From: Porticoccaceae bacterium
GTDB lineage: Bacteria > Pseudomonadota > Gammaproteobacteria > Pseudomonadales > Porticoccaceae
NCBI GenBank assembly: GCA_018069525.1
Contig: JAGPUQ010000019.1
Location: forward strand, 1-64,000
DNA length: 64,000 nucleotides
Reading direction: 5' to 3'
The notes under the pieces are model-generated. The model made no database searches and was not told the DNA's origin. It saw nothing but the letters and a program-made list of their open reading frames with translations. Each line of letters begins with the position of its first letter. Positions within the stretch are counted from its first letter, which is position 1. The position numbers and the translations under genes are program-made. Shown here one piece after another: positions 50,424 to 58,370 of the stretch.

Positions 50424-50978
50424 CTAAAATAACTCAATCCTGCCTTCGCGCATAGACGCTTGTTTAACCGGATTTGCTCTATCCAGAGTTTCTCTAAAAT
50501 TTTCAATCTCACTTTGCATATCGTTCAGAATTAAATTAAAGCCATCACGATCTTTTGTATCTGCTGTTTTTAGTCCGTCTAAACGATCTTTGAGTTTAAC
50601 AAACAGGCTTTCCATATTAACGGCACGATTGCGGCTATGCATGGTAAGTTGTTGAACAATATCTTCAAATTGTAAGGATCTAATCGTCGCTGTTAGATTT
50701 TGGTCAATTTCTCGGTTAACTTGCTCGAGCTTTTGCTCTCGGTCTTCATCGATATAACCAGGCCGCATATAGCGAGACTGTAATTCGATCTTTAAATTGA
50801 GCGAGGTGAAATTTTCAGTCAAGGTATCTGCCGCATCGGCAATAAGGGCGCTGACTCGAGCCAGCTCTTCCTGAAGGTTTATTTGTTCGCGAACAACCAG
50901 CTCGTTAAGTTTATCGGCGAGAGAGTACAGAGAAGTCTCCATCTCTTCAGTATTCGCCGTATTTGTCGTCTTCGTCAT
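50424..50978 (-). CDS. Helical chemotaxis-operon protein with a CheZ-like motif
   Basis: The 184-residue product is almost wholly helical and lacks membrane segments. LQFEDIVQQLTMHSRNRA near residues 102-119 resembles the CheZ active segment: D106 and Q110 have the D-x3-Q spacing of the catalytic Asp and Gln in E. coli CheZ (QDLTGQ). The C-terminus GRIELF could be a docking peptide. Overall similarity to CheZ is otherwise weak. It lies between cheB and cheW and may dephosphorylate CheY. The start ATG at 50978 has only a weak RBS. Confidence 0.6.
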   Translation of the reverse strand: MTKTTNTANTEEMETSLYSLADKLNELVVREQINLQEELARVSALIADAADTLTENFTSLNLKIELQSRYMRPGYIDEDREQKLEQVNREIDQNLTATIRSLQFEDIVQQLTMHSRNRAVNMESLFVKLKDRLDGLKTADTKDRDGFNLILNDMQSEIENFRETLDRANPVKQASMREGRIELF

Positions 50979-51006
50979 CTATCTAATACCTCTAGCACTT
51001 ATCTGA

Positions 51007-52197
51007 TTATTGCGCATGCACGGTAAGCTCTTCTGCAGACATTGCTATTATATGATCGGCAACCTCTCCCAGGGGAAGCACCTGTTGGGCTGCACCAAGG
51101 CGAACCGCCTCACCGGGCATCCCCCAAACCACGCTCGTAGCCTGATCTTGAGCGATGGTTAGAGCACCTGAGTCAAGCATTTCAACAAGGCCCCGTGCAC
51201 CATCCGCGCCCATTCCGGTCAGCAATATCCCAACCGCGTCATTGCCGACCACTTTCGCCACGGAGCGAAACATTACGTCGGCTGAAGGTTTGTGTCTATT
51301 AACTTTAGGTCCATCATCTAATACACAATAATAACGATCGCCATCCATCCGCAAACTCAAGTGGCGATCACCGGGAGATACATATACGCACCCTCGTGCC
51401 AGGAGATCGCCATCCTTTGCTTCGCTAACCTCCATTGCAGATAAGTTATTAGCACTTCTGGCGAAAGCTGCGCTAAAGGTTTTAGGAATATGTTGAACAA
51501 CGACAATAGGTGGCGTACTTACTGGTAGTCTCGCCAGAATACTTTTAATAGCCTCCGTGCCTCCCGTCGAAGCACCAATGGCTATTACCTGAATCGTCTT
51601 GCTTTGTTTATTTCTCCTACCTTTGTTAGCTTTAGCTGAGCTGTTAGCCTTAGCGGCTTTGTTCTTTAGCGATCCGGCAGCCAGACGCTCTAGAGTAGGC
51701 GCAATGTCTTCCATGTTCCTATTTTTAAAACTATTAGTACGTTCTGAGGCATCACTAATAACTATAGTCGTGTCACCGCCAGAATAGGATTGCATTTTCG
51801 CTTGCGCGGCAGCTTTAACTTTTTCCAATATCTCCTGACGATATTCTTCGAGCTGATCAGCTCGATCAATTTTTGGTTTACAAACAAAATCTACTGCGCC
51901 AAGCTCAAGCGCTTTAAGCGTGGTTTCCGCTCCAGCCTTGGTCTGCGAAGACACCATCACCACCGGCATTGGGCGCAAGCGCATCAGATTATCGAGAAAA
52001 CTGAGCCCGTCCATTTTTGGCATTTCGACATCAAGTGTTAATACATCGGGGCTGAGCTGTTTGATTTTTCGGCGCGCCACATAGGGGTCCATTGCTGTCC
52101 CCACCACCTCGATAGACGAATCGGCAGACAATATCTCATTAAGCAATCGACGCACGACAGCAGAGTCATCAATAATTAAAACTCGTATTTTCTGCAT
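51007..52197 (-). CDS. cheB: Chemoreceptor methylesterase/deamidase CheB
   Basis: The 396-residue response regulator has a receiver domain (about 1-120, phospho-acceptor D56 in VLTLDVEMPKMDG) and a basic/Ser-rich linker of about 80 residues (121-205), longer than usual. The methylesterase domain follows with the triad S210 (IGASTGGTEA), H236 (VVQHIP) and D332 (GMGADGARG). It removes methyl groups from chemoreceptors. It lies downstream of cheD in the operon. Confidence 0.95.
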   Translation of the reverse strand: MQKIRVLIIDDSAVVRRLLNEILSADSSIEVVGTAMDPYVARRKIKQLSPDVLTLDVEMPKMDGLSFLDNLMRLRPMPVVMVSSQTKAGAETTLKALELGAVDFVCKPKIDRADQLEEYRQEILEKVKAAAQAKMQSYSGGDTTIVISDASERTNSFKNRNMEDIAPTLERLAAGSLKNKAAKANSSAKANKGRRNKQSKTIQVIAIGASTGGTEAIKSILARLPVSTPPIVVVQHIPKTFSAAFARSANNLSAMEVSEAKDGDLLARGCVYVSPGDRHLSLRMDGDRYYCVLDDGPKVNRHKPSADVMFRSVAKVVGNDAVGILLTGMGADGARGLVEMLDSGALTIAQDQATSVVWGMPGEAVRLGAAQQVLPLGEVADHIIAMSAEELTVHAQ

Positions 52198-52251
52198 AAT
52201 ATAAACTAGTATTTTACCTTATTGCTCATTTCGCTCTCGATCTCACCTTTA

Positions 52252-52914
52252 TTAATCCGTAAACAAATCGACTTTTCCCGCCGGCTTTTCACGTTTGATA
52301 CGCGCGAGGTAACGAGTTTCACGACCGACGATGCCAACAGAATTATCCTTGTAAAGCGTTTTAACCATAACTCGTCCCGTTCGCGGAAAGTACTGAATCT
52401 TGCGTGGTCGATACCCTCCTACGTCTTCAGCTTGAATAGAAAAACTTTCCGCAATTAAATAGCGTCTTACAAATTGTAAATTTTTACGCCCGATATCGAC
52501 ACTTAAATCAAGCACCCGACCGCCACCAAATAATTTTACTTCTAAGGATTCACGACTACCCCCATTCGCCAAAATAGTATTAATTAAGCGCTCCATTGCC
52601 ACATTTCCATAGCGAGTTTCGTCACTAACCGGGGTATTTAACCAGGCGCTGGATCGAGCATTGGTATTATCTGGCAACATAAAATGGTTCATTCCCCCAA
52701 TCCCCAATCGAGTGTCTCGAATACACGCCGAGACACATGAGCCAAGAACCGTCGTCAAGGTTTCGCCAAACATGCTAACGTAGTATTCACCCGGTTTGAT
52801 CCTTACTGTTGCTTCCCTGGTAACCTGATCCCGATAACGTTGGATATGCCCAAAACCTGATAAGGCTTCAGGCAGCATATCAACCTTGGGGAGCACTCCC
52901 TCAGCAGTACTCAC
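52252..52914 (-). CDS. cheD: Chemoreceptor glutamine deamidase CheD
   Basis: The 220-residue product has the CheD catalytic pair C60 (VLGSCVSACIRD) and H77 (GGMNHFMLP), with VKLFGGGRVL further on. CheD deamidates receptor glutamines and in some species binds CheC. It is less common in gammaproteobacteria than cheR/cheB. The start is GTG overlapping the cheR stop (GTGA), so it is coupled to cheR. The protein is longer than the usual ~160-200 residues, with extra sequence at both ends. Confidence 0.93.
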   Translation of the reverse strand: MSTAEGVLPKVDMLPEALSGFGHIQRYRDQVTREATVRIKPGEYYVSMFGETLTTVLGSCVSACIRDTRLGIGGMNHFMLPDNTNARSSAWLNTPVSDETRYGNVAMERLINTILANGGSRESLEVKLFGGGRVLDLSVDIGRKNLQFVRRYLIAESFSIQAEDVGGYRPRKIQYFPRTGRVMVKTLYKDNSVGIVGRETRYLARIKREKPAGKVDLFTD

Positions 52915-53786
52915 AAATCAACTTTCCGGTGAATTGTCCTACCAACCAATTTAAAGCTTTTGTTGGCCCCAAATAAACTCTCCGAATGCCCAATAAAAAA
53001 ATACGCCCCTACTTCAAGCATTTTCTCGAAACGGTTAATCATCGTAGCGCGAGTGGGTTTGTCAAAATAAATAATAACATTGCGGCAAAATATCGCATCA
53101 AACGGTCCTTTTATCGGCCATTCTTCCATTAAATTAAGCGTCTTAAACGTCACCATCCTTTTAATTTCGTCACAGACACTAGCCGTACCGGTATTTCCGC
53201 CGAGCCCTAAGCGAAACCAGCGCTTAAGGTGAGCTTGAGGCAGATCTCTAACACGCTCGAGAGGGTAAATACCGGCCTGAGCTTTCTCGACGATGCTGGA
53301 ATCTAGATCAGTCGCGAGAATTTTAATATCCCAACGATGGATATCTGGAATGTTTTCGCGCAAGGTTATAGCGATAGAGTAAGGCTCTTCTCCTGAGGAG
53401 CACCCAGCGGACCAGATACGGAGACGACGCTTATCACTCCCTTCTGCTTCAGCTTTATCTGCCATCAATTCCGGAAGCCAGGTATTAGATAAAAATTCAA
53501 AGTGATGATTTTCACGAAAGAAATCTGTCACATTGGTGGTGATCGCATTAATAAAATGCGTTAGTTCTTCTTCATTTCCTTGTTCTAGAAAATCACAATA
53601 TTGATCGAAAGTAGTAAAACCCAGGCTCCGCAGACGCTTAGCTACGCGACCATAAACCAGTTCGCGTTTTGCATCTGACAAATTAATACCCGAGCGCGCC
53701 TTTACCAAAGCGCTCAGGTAGCTAAAATTTGTATCGGTGTAAGCAAACTCCCGAGTTCTTTTTGCCAGATCAAAGTCTAAATCCAT
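52911..53786 (-). CDS. cheR: Chemoreceptor methyltransferase CheR
   Basis: The 291-residue SAM-dependent methyltransferase has the N-terminal helical domain (about 15-85) and the catalytic domain. Key stretches are RIWSAGCSSGEEPYSIAI near residue 125, ILATDLDSSIVEKAQAGIY near residue 155, and FDAIFCRNVIIYF near residue 235. It methylates receptor glutamates. Its ATG shares a base with the upstream stop (TAATG). Confidence 0.95.
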   Translation of the reverse strand: MDLDFDLAKRTREFAYTDTNFSYLSALVKARSGINLSDAKRELVYGRVAKRLRSLGFTTFDQYCDFLEQGNEEELTHFINAITTNVTDFFRENHHFEFLSNTWLPELMADKAEAEGSDKRRLRIWSAGCSSGEEPYSIAITLRENIPDIHRWDIKILATDLDSSIVEKAQAGIYPLERVRDLPQAHLKRWFRLGLGGNTGTASVCDEIKRMVTFKTLNLMEEWPIKGPFDAIFCRNVIIYFDKPTRATMINRFEKMLEVGAYFFIGHSESLFGANKSFKLVGRTIHRKVDL

Positions 53787-54385
53787 TAACTGGCAGCCTC
53801 GTCCATGCCAAATACTGCGGACAAACCGAGAGTCTGGGAACGACTAAGTAATTGAGGTGAAATATGCGGCCAAAGGACTTTGCAATTCCGAGCTTTTAGC
53901 TCCATCACAAAAGCGAGTAACAACTGTAGCGCAGCGCTATCAATATTTTCAACGGCCGAACCATCAAGCGCAATATCACTCGCGTTATTTTCCAACAAGT
54001 CACTAAACCGTTCTTTAAGTCCTGTACTTTGGCTTACAGTCATTATCGGATCTAGCTTGTAGAGATTTGATGCAGACTTCACCGTATCAGAGGGGGTTTT
54101 TGTTGGTTTTTTTGACCCAACCGCATCCACCCTGGACAGATTTTTCTTTGCGCTCTTCGTACTCTTCGCGTTCCTCACCTTTTTTGCTTTCAATTGCGTT
54201 TTTTCTGAGCTCGCCTCGACCAACTCATTTGAAGATCGCTCTGCCAAGATATTGTCTTCTGACGCCTGCTTTGCCGACCCGTTTTTTCCCTGGCCTTTTT
54301 GCGCCGACTTAGGTTTTATTGAATCTTTTACGATCCATGACAAAGGGTTGTCGCCTAAAGCTCGAGTTTTCGACTTACCTTTCAT
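53786..54385 (-). CDS. STAS-domain protein with a long basic linker, in the chemotaxis operon
   Basis: The 199-residue product has a short N-terminal segment (KTRALGDNPLSWIVKD), about 80 residues of Lys/Ser/Ala-rich, probably disordered sequence, and a STAS domain at about 110-195. There ALDGSAVENIDSAALQLLLAF holds the Ser normally phosphorylated or placed in anti-sigma-antagonist-type switches. The ATG at 54385 has GAGGA eight bases upstream and overlaps the parA end by 11 bp. Likely a partner of the ParA-like ATPase or a regulator of the array; role inferred from position only. Confidence 0.72.
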   Translation of the reverse strand: MKGKSKTRALGDNPLSWIVKDSIKPKSAQKGQGKNGSAKQASEDNILAERSSNELVEASSEKTQLKAKKVRNAKSTKSAKKNLSRVDAVGSKKPTKTPSDTVKSASNLYKLDPIMTVSQSTGLKERFSDLLENNASDIALDGSAVENIDSAALQLLLAFVMELKARNCKVLWPHISPQLLSRSQTLGLSAVFGMDEAAS

Positions 54386-55142
54386 CAGCATATTCCTCAT
54401 TAACAAAGTTCCGAGCCAGCGCGCCATAATCAGCTTCACCATGATTCCCGCGCTTATATTCAAACGCGGTTTTTCCAAAACCCGGGCATTCAGCCAACAC
54501 TGATGTTTCTCGAATCGGCGTCGCTAATACCCGTTCCGGAAAATAACTAATTAAGGTGTCCCTGACTTCCCAGCTTAAGCGCCGGCGCGTATGAAAGCGC
54601 GTAACCACAAGCCATTGATTGAATGAGACAAGGTCGTGTTTTTCTTCGAAATCACGCAATGTTGTAATCAAGTCAGACAATCCTCGCAACGCTAAATAAT
54701 CCCCTGCTACGGGTACAATAGTTTCATCCACAGCGGTAAGCGCGTAATCAATTAACAGGCCGGAAGCCGGGGGACAGTCAATCAACACAAAATCACAACT
54801 ATCCTTATATGACTGCACCAGCTCACGCAGACGCTCACCCGGCAGGCCATCCCCGGTACCACGCTCGACCAGGCCTAAATCCGCACCCGCCGGGATTAAT
54901 CTAAGATTGTCTCGGGCATCAACAACTTCAACTTCACCTATGTCCAGGCGACCGAGCATTAGCTCATCAATACCAGACTGGCCGCGCTCGAACAAACCAA
55001 GATGCGCCGCAAGATGACTTTGAGGATCCAGATCAATGGCCATCACCCGCTTGCCCATCAGCGCCAAGCCGTGCGCCAAATTTGCAGTAGTCGTCGTTTT
55101 CCCTACCCCGCCTTTCTGGTTAATAACCGCTATTGCGCGCAT
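54375..55142 (-). CDS. ParA-family ATPase of the chemotaxis operon
   Basis: The 255-residue product has the deviant Walker A KGGVGKTTTTANLA (residues 10-23), IDLDPQSHLAAHLG (switch I region) and FVLIDCPPASGLL. Orphan ParA ATPases inside che operons position chemosensory arrays (ParC in Vibrio, PpfA in Rhodobacter). No parB gene is adjacent, and it sits between cheA and the STAS gene, which supports array positioning rather than chromosome segregation. Confidence 0.88.
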   Translation of the reverse strand: MRAIAVINQKGGVGKTTTTANLAHGLALMGKRVMAIDLDPQSHLAAHLGLFERGQSGIDELMLGRLDIGEVEVVDARDNLRLIPAGADLGLVERGTGDGLPGERLRELVQSYKDSCDFVLIDCPPASGLLIDYALTAVDETIVPVAGDYLALRGLSDLITTLRDFEEKHDLVSFNQWLVVTRFHTRRRLSWEVRDTLISYFPERVLATPIRETSVLAECPGFGKTAFEYKRGNHGEADYGALARNFVNEEYADER

Positions 55143-55193
55143 CGCTATTTATACTCGATGAATATATGTTCAATGAATAATAACGCTGAGCAT

Positions 55194-57353
55194 CTACGCC
55201 GCGACATGGGTAAGACTCAGTTGCACCAGTGCAGGAACATCTACGATTAGCGCCACTGAACCGTCACCCAGAATAGTGGCACCAGAAATACCGGGAACTT
55301 CGCGAAAATTCTTTTCCAGACTCTTAACCACCACTTGCTGCTGACCCAGCACATCATCGATATTCAAACCAATTAATTGGCCGTCGACGTCGACAATCAC
55401 CAACAAGCCGTCCACCAGGGATAGCCGTCCTTCTTGAACACCAAATGCTTCACTCAAACGTACTACGGGTAAACAATCGTTCCGATATTTATACACTTCC
55501 GCCTCACCGGCAACCCGGTGAATGTCGCCGGGCTTCACTTTTACCGATTCCACTATCGCCAGTAAAGGCACCACATAAACCTGATCTCCGACCTGCACCA
55601 TTTGACCATCTAGAATTGCCAGAGTAAGTGGTAACTTGATCGTAAAGATTGTCCCTCGCCCCCGCTCCGAGCGCACCTCAACCCGGCCGCCCAAATCGGT
55701 GATATTACGCCTTACCACATCCATCCCAACACCGCGGCCAGAAATATTGCTCACTTTGTCTGCCGTTGAAAACCCAGGCTCGAATACCAGATTTTTAATT
55801 TGCTCGGTGGTTAATTCAGCCTCTTCATCTACCAAAGATTTTTCTTTAGCTTTTTGTAAAATTTTGTCCGTATCCAGACCACTGCCGTCGTCTGAAACTT
55901 CAATAAGAATACTGCCACCCTGATAAAACGCTTTTACCTCGATAGTGCCATTTTCTTCTTTGCCAGCAGCGCGACGTTGCTCCGGCATTTCAATACCGTG
56001 ATCGAGCGCGTTGCGTACAAGATGCACGAGCGGGTCGCCAATTTTTTCTAGTACAGTTTTATCAAGTTCGGTACTTTCACCAGTAAACTTTAGCTTGACC
56101 TGCTTACCCAGAGATCGATTTAAATCATGCACGATGCGCGGTAGACGTTGAAACGCAAAACTAATTGGCAGCATACGAATATTTAATGCCTGCTCCTGCA
56201 AATCTCGCGTATTGCGCTCCAACTGTTGCAAGCTATGGGTAAGGGTCGCCATTTGTACGGGGTCAATATTTTTTGTCGCCTGAGTTAAAATGGACTGGGT
56301 AATCACTAGCTCGCCGACCAAATTGACCAGATCGTCCACTTTATCGGTACTGACCCGAATAGAGGATGTCTCTTCACCAAAGCCATCGCTAAGCGCCGCT
56401 GTATCGGTAGCCCTTCTCTTCTTTTTCTGCTCCGTTACAGCCACCTCACCAGCGGCAGGGGTTGGCTTCCCAGCCTCTGACTCAGAAGATTGTTTTTCTG
56501 GTGCTGCTTTCAGATTATTAGGAGCCTTCAGCTCATCAGTAATCGTCTGCCCTTCTGAAACCGTCGCCGCATCAACTACGCCTGACGAAGCTGGGTCGTC
56601 GACCTCTTGCTTGCTGCGTTGTAATGTCAGTGTTAAATCACAGTCGTCCTCAACCCAGGCAAACACGTCCCGAATTTGGTCTTCCTCGATTTGCCCGGTG
56701 AGCGTCATATCCCATCCGAGATGACACTGCTGGGGATCCAGATCGACAAAACCCGGTAAGTGCTCGGTATTTACCTGAACCTTAAGATCGCCCATTGTTT
56801 CCAGTTCTCGCAGCAAGCGGAAGGGATCGTTGCCGGTGAAAAAAAGATTTCGATGGGGCTGGAAAGAAATAGTCCAGGTATTAGTGGTGGCGGTATTAGT
56901 AGTGGCGGCCGTCGTCGTCTCTGTGCTGAGATTGAGACTGTCCTCACCGGCCGGTATTACCGTATTGAGCAATGACTCTAGCTGTCCACTGAGGCCGGCT
57001 ATTAAGGCTTGATCGTTGCTCTCGTTGGTAGTACAGCGTTTGATCATCCCTCGCAGACAATCGACGCATTCCAGCAACAAACTAATACCGTCTTTAGTGA
57101 CTGGGCGCTCACCGCTGCGCATTTCTTCCAGCATGGCTTCTACGCCATGAGTAAAATCCGCAATTTCGTTAAACCCAAGCGTCGCCCCGCTACCTTTAAT
57201 CGAGTGAGCGGCACGAAAAATAGTATTCACAATTTCGTCGTCGATGTCCCCCAACTCCAACTGAAGAAGACCCGCCTCCATTGCTTCGATCAATTCCGAG
57301 GACTCCTCGACAAAGATCGAATAAAACTGTGACAAATCTATTTCGTTCGACAT
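55194..57353 (-). CDS. cheA: Chemotaxis histidine kinase CheA
   Basis: The 719-residue kinase has P1 Hpt (phospho-acceptor H50 in FRAAHSIKGSG), a second alpha/beta region at about 155-255 in the P2 position, a Pro/Ala/Glu-rich linker, P3 dimerisation (about 330-395, STDKVDDLVNLVGELV), P4 ATPase with LVRNALDHGIE and ISGRGVGMDVV, and the C-terminal P5 CheW-like domain. It phosphorylates CheY and CheB. A Thr/Ala/Asn run near residues 145-160 is low complexity. It lies 141 bp after cheY; no receptor gene is present in the window. Confidence 0.96.
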   Translation of the reverse strand: MSNEIDLSQFYSIFVEESSELIEAMEAGLLQLELGDIDDEIVNTIFRAAHSIKGSGATLGFNEIADFTHGVEAMLEEMRSGERPVTKDGISLLLECVDCLRGMIKRCTTNESNDQALIAGLSGQLESLLNTVIPAGEDSLNLSTETTTAATTNTATTNTWTISFQPHRNLFFTGNDPFRLLRELETMGDLKVQVNTEHLPGFVDLDPQQCHLGWDMTLTGQIEEDQIRDVFAWVEDDCDLTLTLQRSKQEVDDPASSGVVDAATVSEGQTITDELKAPNNLKAAPEKQSSESEAGKPTPAAGEVAVTEQKKKRRATDTAALSDGFGEETSSIRVSTDKVDDLVNLVGELVITQSILTQATKNIDPVQMATLTHSLQQLERNTRDLQEQALNIRMLPISFAFQRLPRIVHDLNRSLGKQVKLKFTGESTELDKTVLEKIGDPLVHLVRNALDHGIEMPEQRRAAGKEENGTIEVKAFYQGGSILIEVSDDGSGLDTDKILQKAKEKSLVDEEAELTTEQIKNLVFEPGFSTADKVSNISGRGVGMDVVRRNITDLGGRVEVRSERGRGTIFTIKLPLTLAILDGQMVQVGDQVYVVPLLAIVESVKVKPGDIHRVAGEAEVYKYRNDCLPVVRLSEAFGVQEGRLSLVDGLLVIVDVDGQLIGLNIDDVLGQQQVVVKSLEKNFREVPGISGATILGDGSVALIVDVPALVQLSLTHVAA

Positions 57354-57494
57354 AGGGTGGTTTTCAAGTTAATTCATTAGAACGGGGTAAACCGTGTGCT
57401 ATCACTTCTTGCGCTTATGTACATTTATGTACGCTTATATAAGTATGCTCATATAAATAAAAAGAAGCGCCCAACACCATGACAGTGCTAAAAA

Positions 57495-57857
57495 TCACAA
57501 CACTCGATTGATGATGGCCAATAATTTATCGGGGTCAAAGGGTTTTTCTATCCACCCGGTGGCGCCAGCTTCGCGACCCATTTGTTTTTTCGAGTCGTCC
57601 GTTTCAGTTGTTAGTACCAAAATAGGAAGGAATTTGTAGTTTTCCAGAGTGCGCAACTCTCGAGTCAAAGTAAGGCCATCCATATTTGGCATATTGACAT
57701 CGGTAATAACCAGGTCGACCGGGTCGTTATTTTTTGCATACTCCAGAGCTATCGCACCATCTTCGGTTTCTGTAACGTCGTGGCCAACCTCTTTTAAGGT
57801 AAATGAGACCATTTGTCGCATCGACGCGGAGTCTTCAACCAGTAATATCATTGCCAT
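57495..57857 (-). CDS. cheY: Chemotaxis response regulator CheY
   Basis: A single receiver domain of 120 residues with the acidic pocket E8/D9 (LLVEDS), phospho-acceptor D53 (LVITDVNMPNMDG), the conserved Thr (VLTTET) and Lys (IEKPFD). No output domain, so it acts on the flagellar motor or another target. The ATG at 57857 has AAAGGA upstream; a longer frame from 57908 would add 17 unconserved residues. First gene of the che run. Confidence 0.94.
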   Translation of the reverse strand: MAMILLVEDSASMRQMVSFTLKEVGHDVTETEDGAIALEYAKNNDPVDLVITDVNMPNMDGLTLTRELRTLENYKFLPILVLTTETDDSKKQMGREAGATGWIEKPFDPDKLLAIINRVL

Positions 57858-57941
57858 ACTACAAATTCCTTTATTAGGATCTCTTTCATTAGTAATGAAA
57901 TGCGCCATGGACGCACCCCCTGCTAGTTGTCACAAACTGTG

Positions 57942-57969
57942 AATTACCATCTATAATTTACCATCGACA
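57942..57969. repeat. 14-bp imperfect tandem duplication upstream of cheY
   Basis: AATTACCATCTATA and ATTTACCATCGACA follow each other, sharing the TACCATC core. They lie 85-112 bp upstream of the cheY start. Confidence 0.6.
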
Positions 57970-58047
57970 ATAGTACCACTGGACAAGTAATACCTTTCAC
58001 CGAAAAATTGCCGGATCGCTACCTGCCACGCCCCAATAGCATCAACT

Positions 58048-58063
58048 TGTGATGCAAGTCACA
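58048..58063. promoter_or_regulatory. Consensus CRP/Vfr-type binding site
   Basis: TGTGA-TGCAAG-TCACA matches both half-sites of the cAMP receptor protein consensus exactly, with the correct 6-bp spacer. It is 191 bp upstream of cheY and 308 bp upstream of the nuclease gene. Either direction could be regulated; the distance suits the che operon better if its promoter is far upstream of cheY. Confidence 0.65.
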
Positions 58064-58370
58064 CTTTGTGTCCTGCCGAGCTCTCACTTCTAATGACCGA
58101 GAGCCCGGTCTGATTATACAAAAGCCAGCCAACACCAGAGCACGGGGCTGTCTACTATGGCAGACACGTATAGCAGAATACACCATCAAAACACTGTCTA
58201 ACTGATTATTATTACTCTATATTACCCTAGCTATCCATATCGTGAACAGGGCTCACAACAAACCGCTTGAATATGCAATGGAAGACCTTATCTTAACCTC
58301 ACTTCGCCACCCTCGACACCTTAAGCAGGATGCTTGAGTACCACCCAAAACGCTGACCCAGGAAGCCCCG

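Larger units (their letters stand above)
57858..58370. other. Divergent control region between the che operon and the DNA-repair pair
   Basis: This 513-bp gap is the largest gene-free stretch. It holds a 14-bp tandem duplication (57942-57969), a TCACA-aac-TGTGA inverted repeat (57930-57942) and a consensus CRP/Vfr-type site (58048-58063). Promoters for both cheY and the nuclease gene should be here. No convincing RNA gene was seen. Confidence 0.6.
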
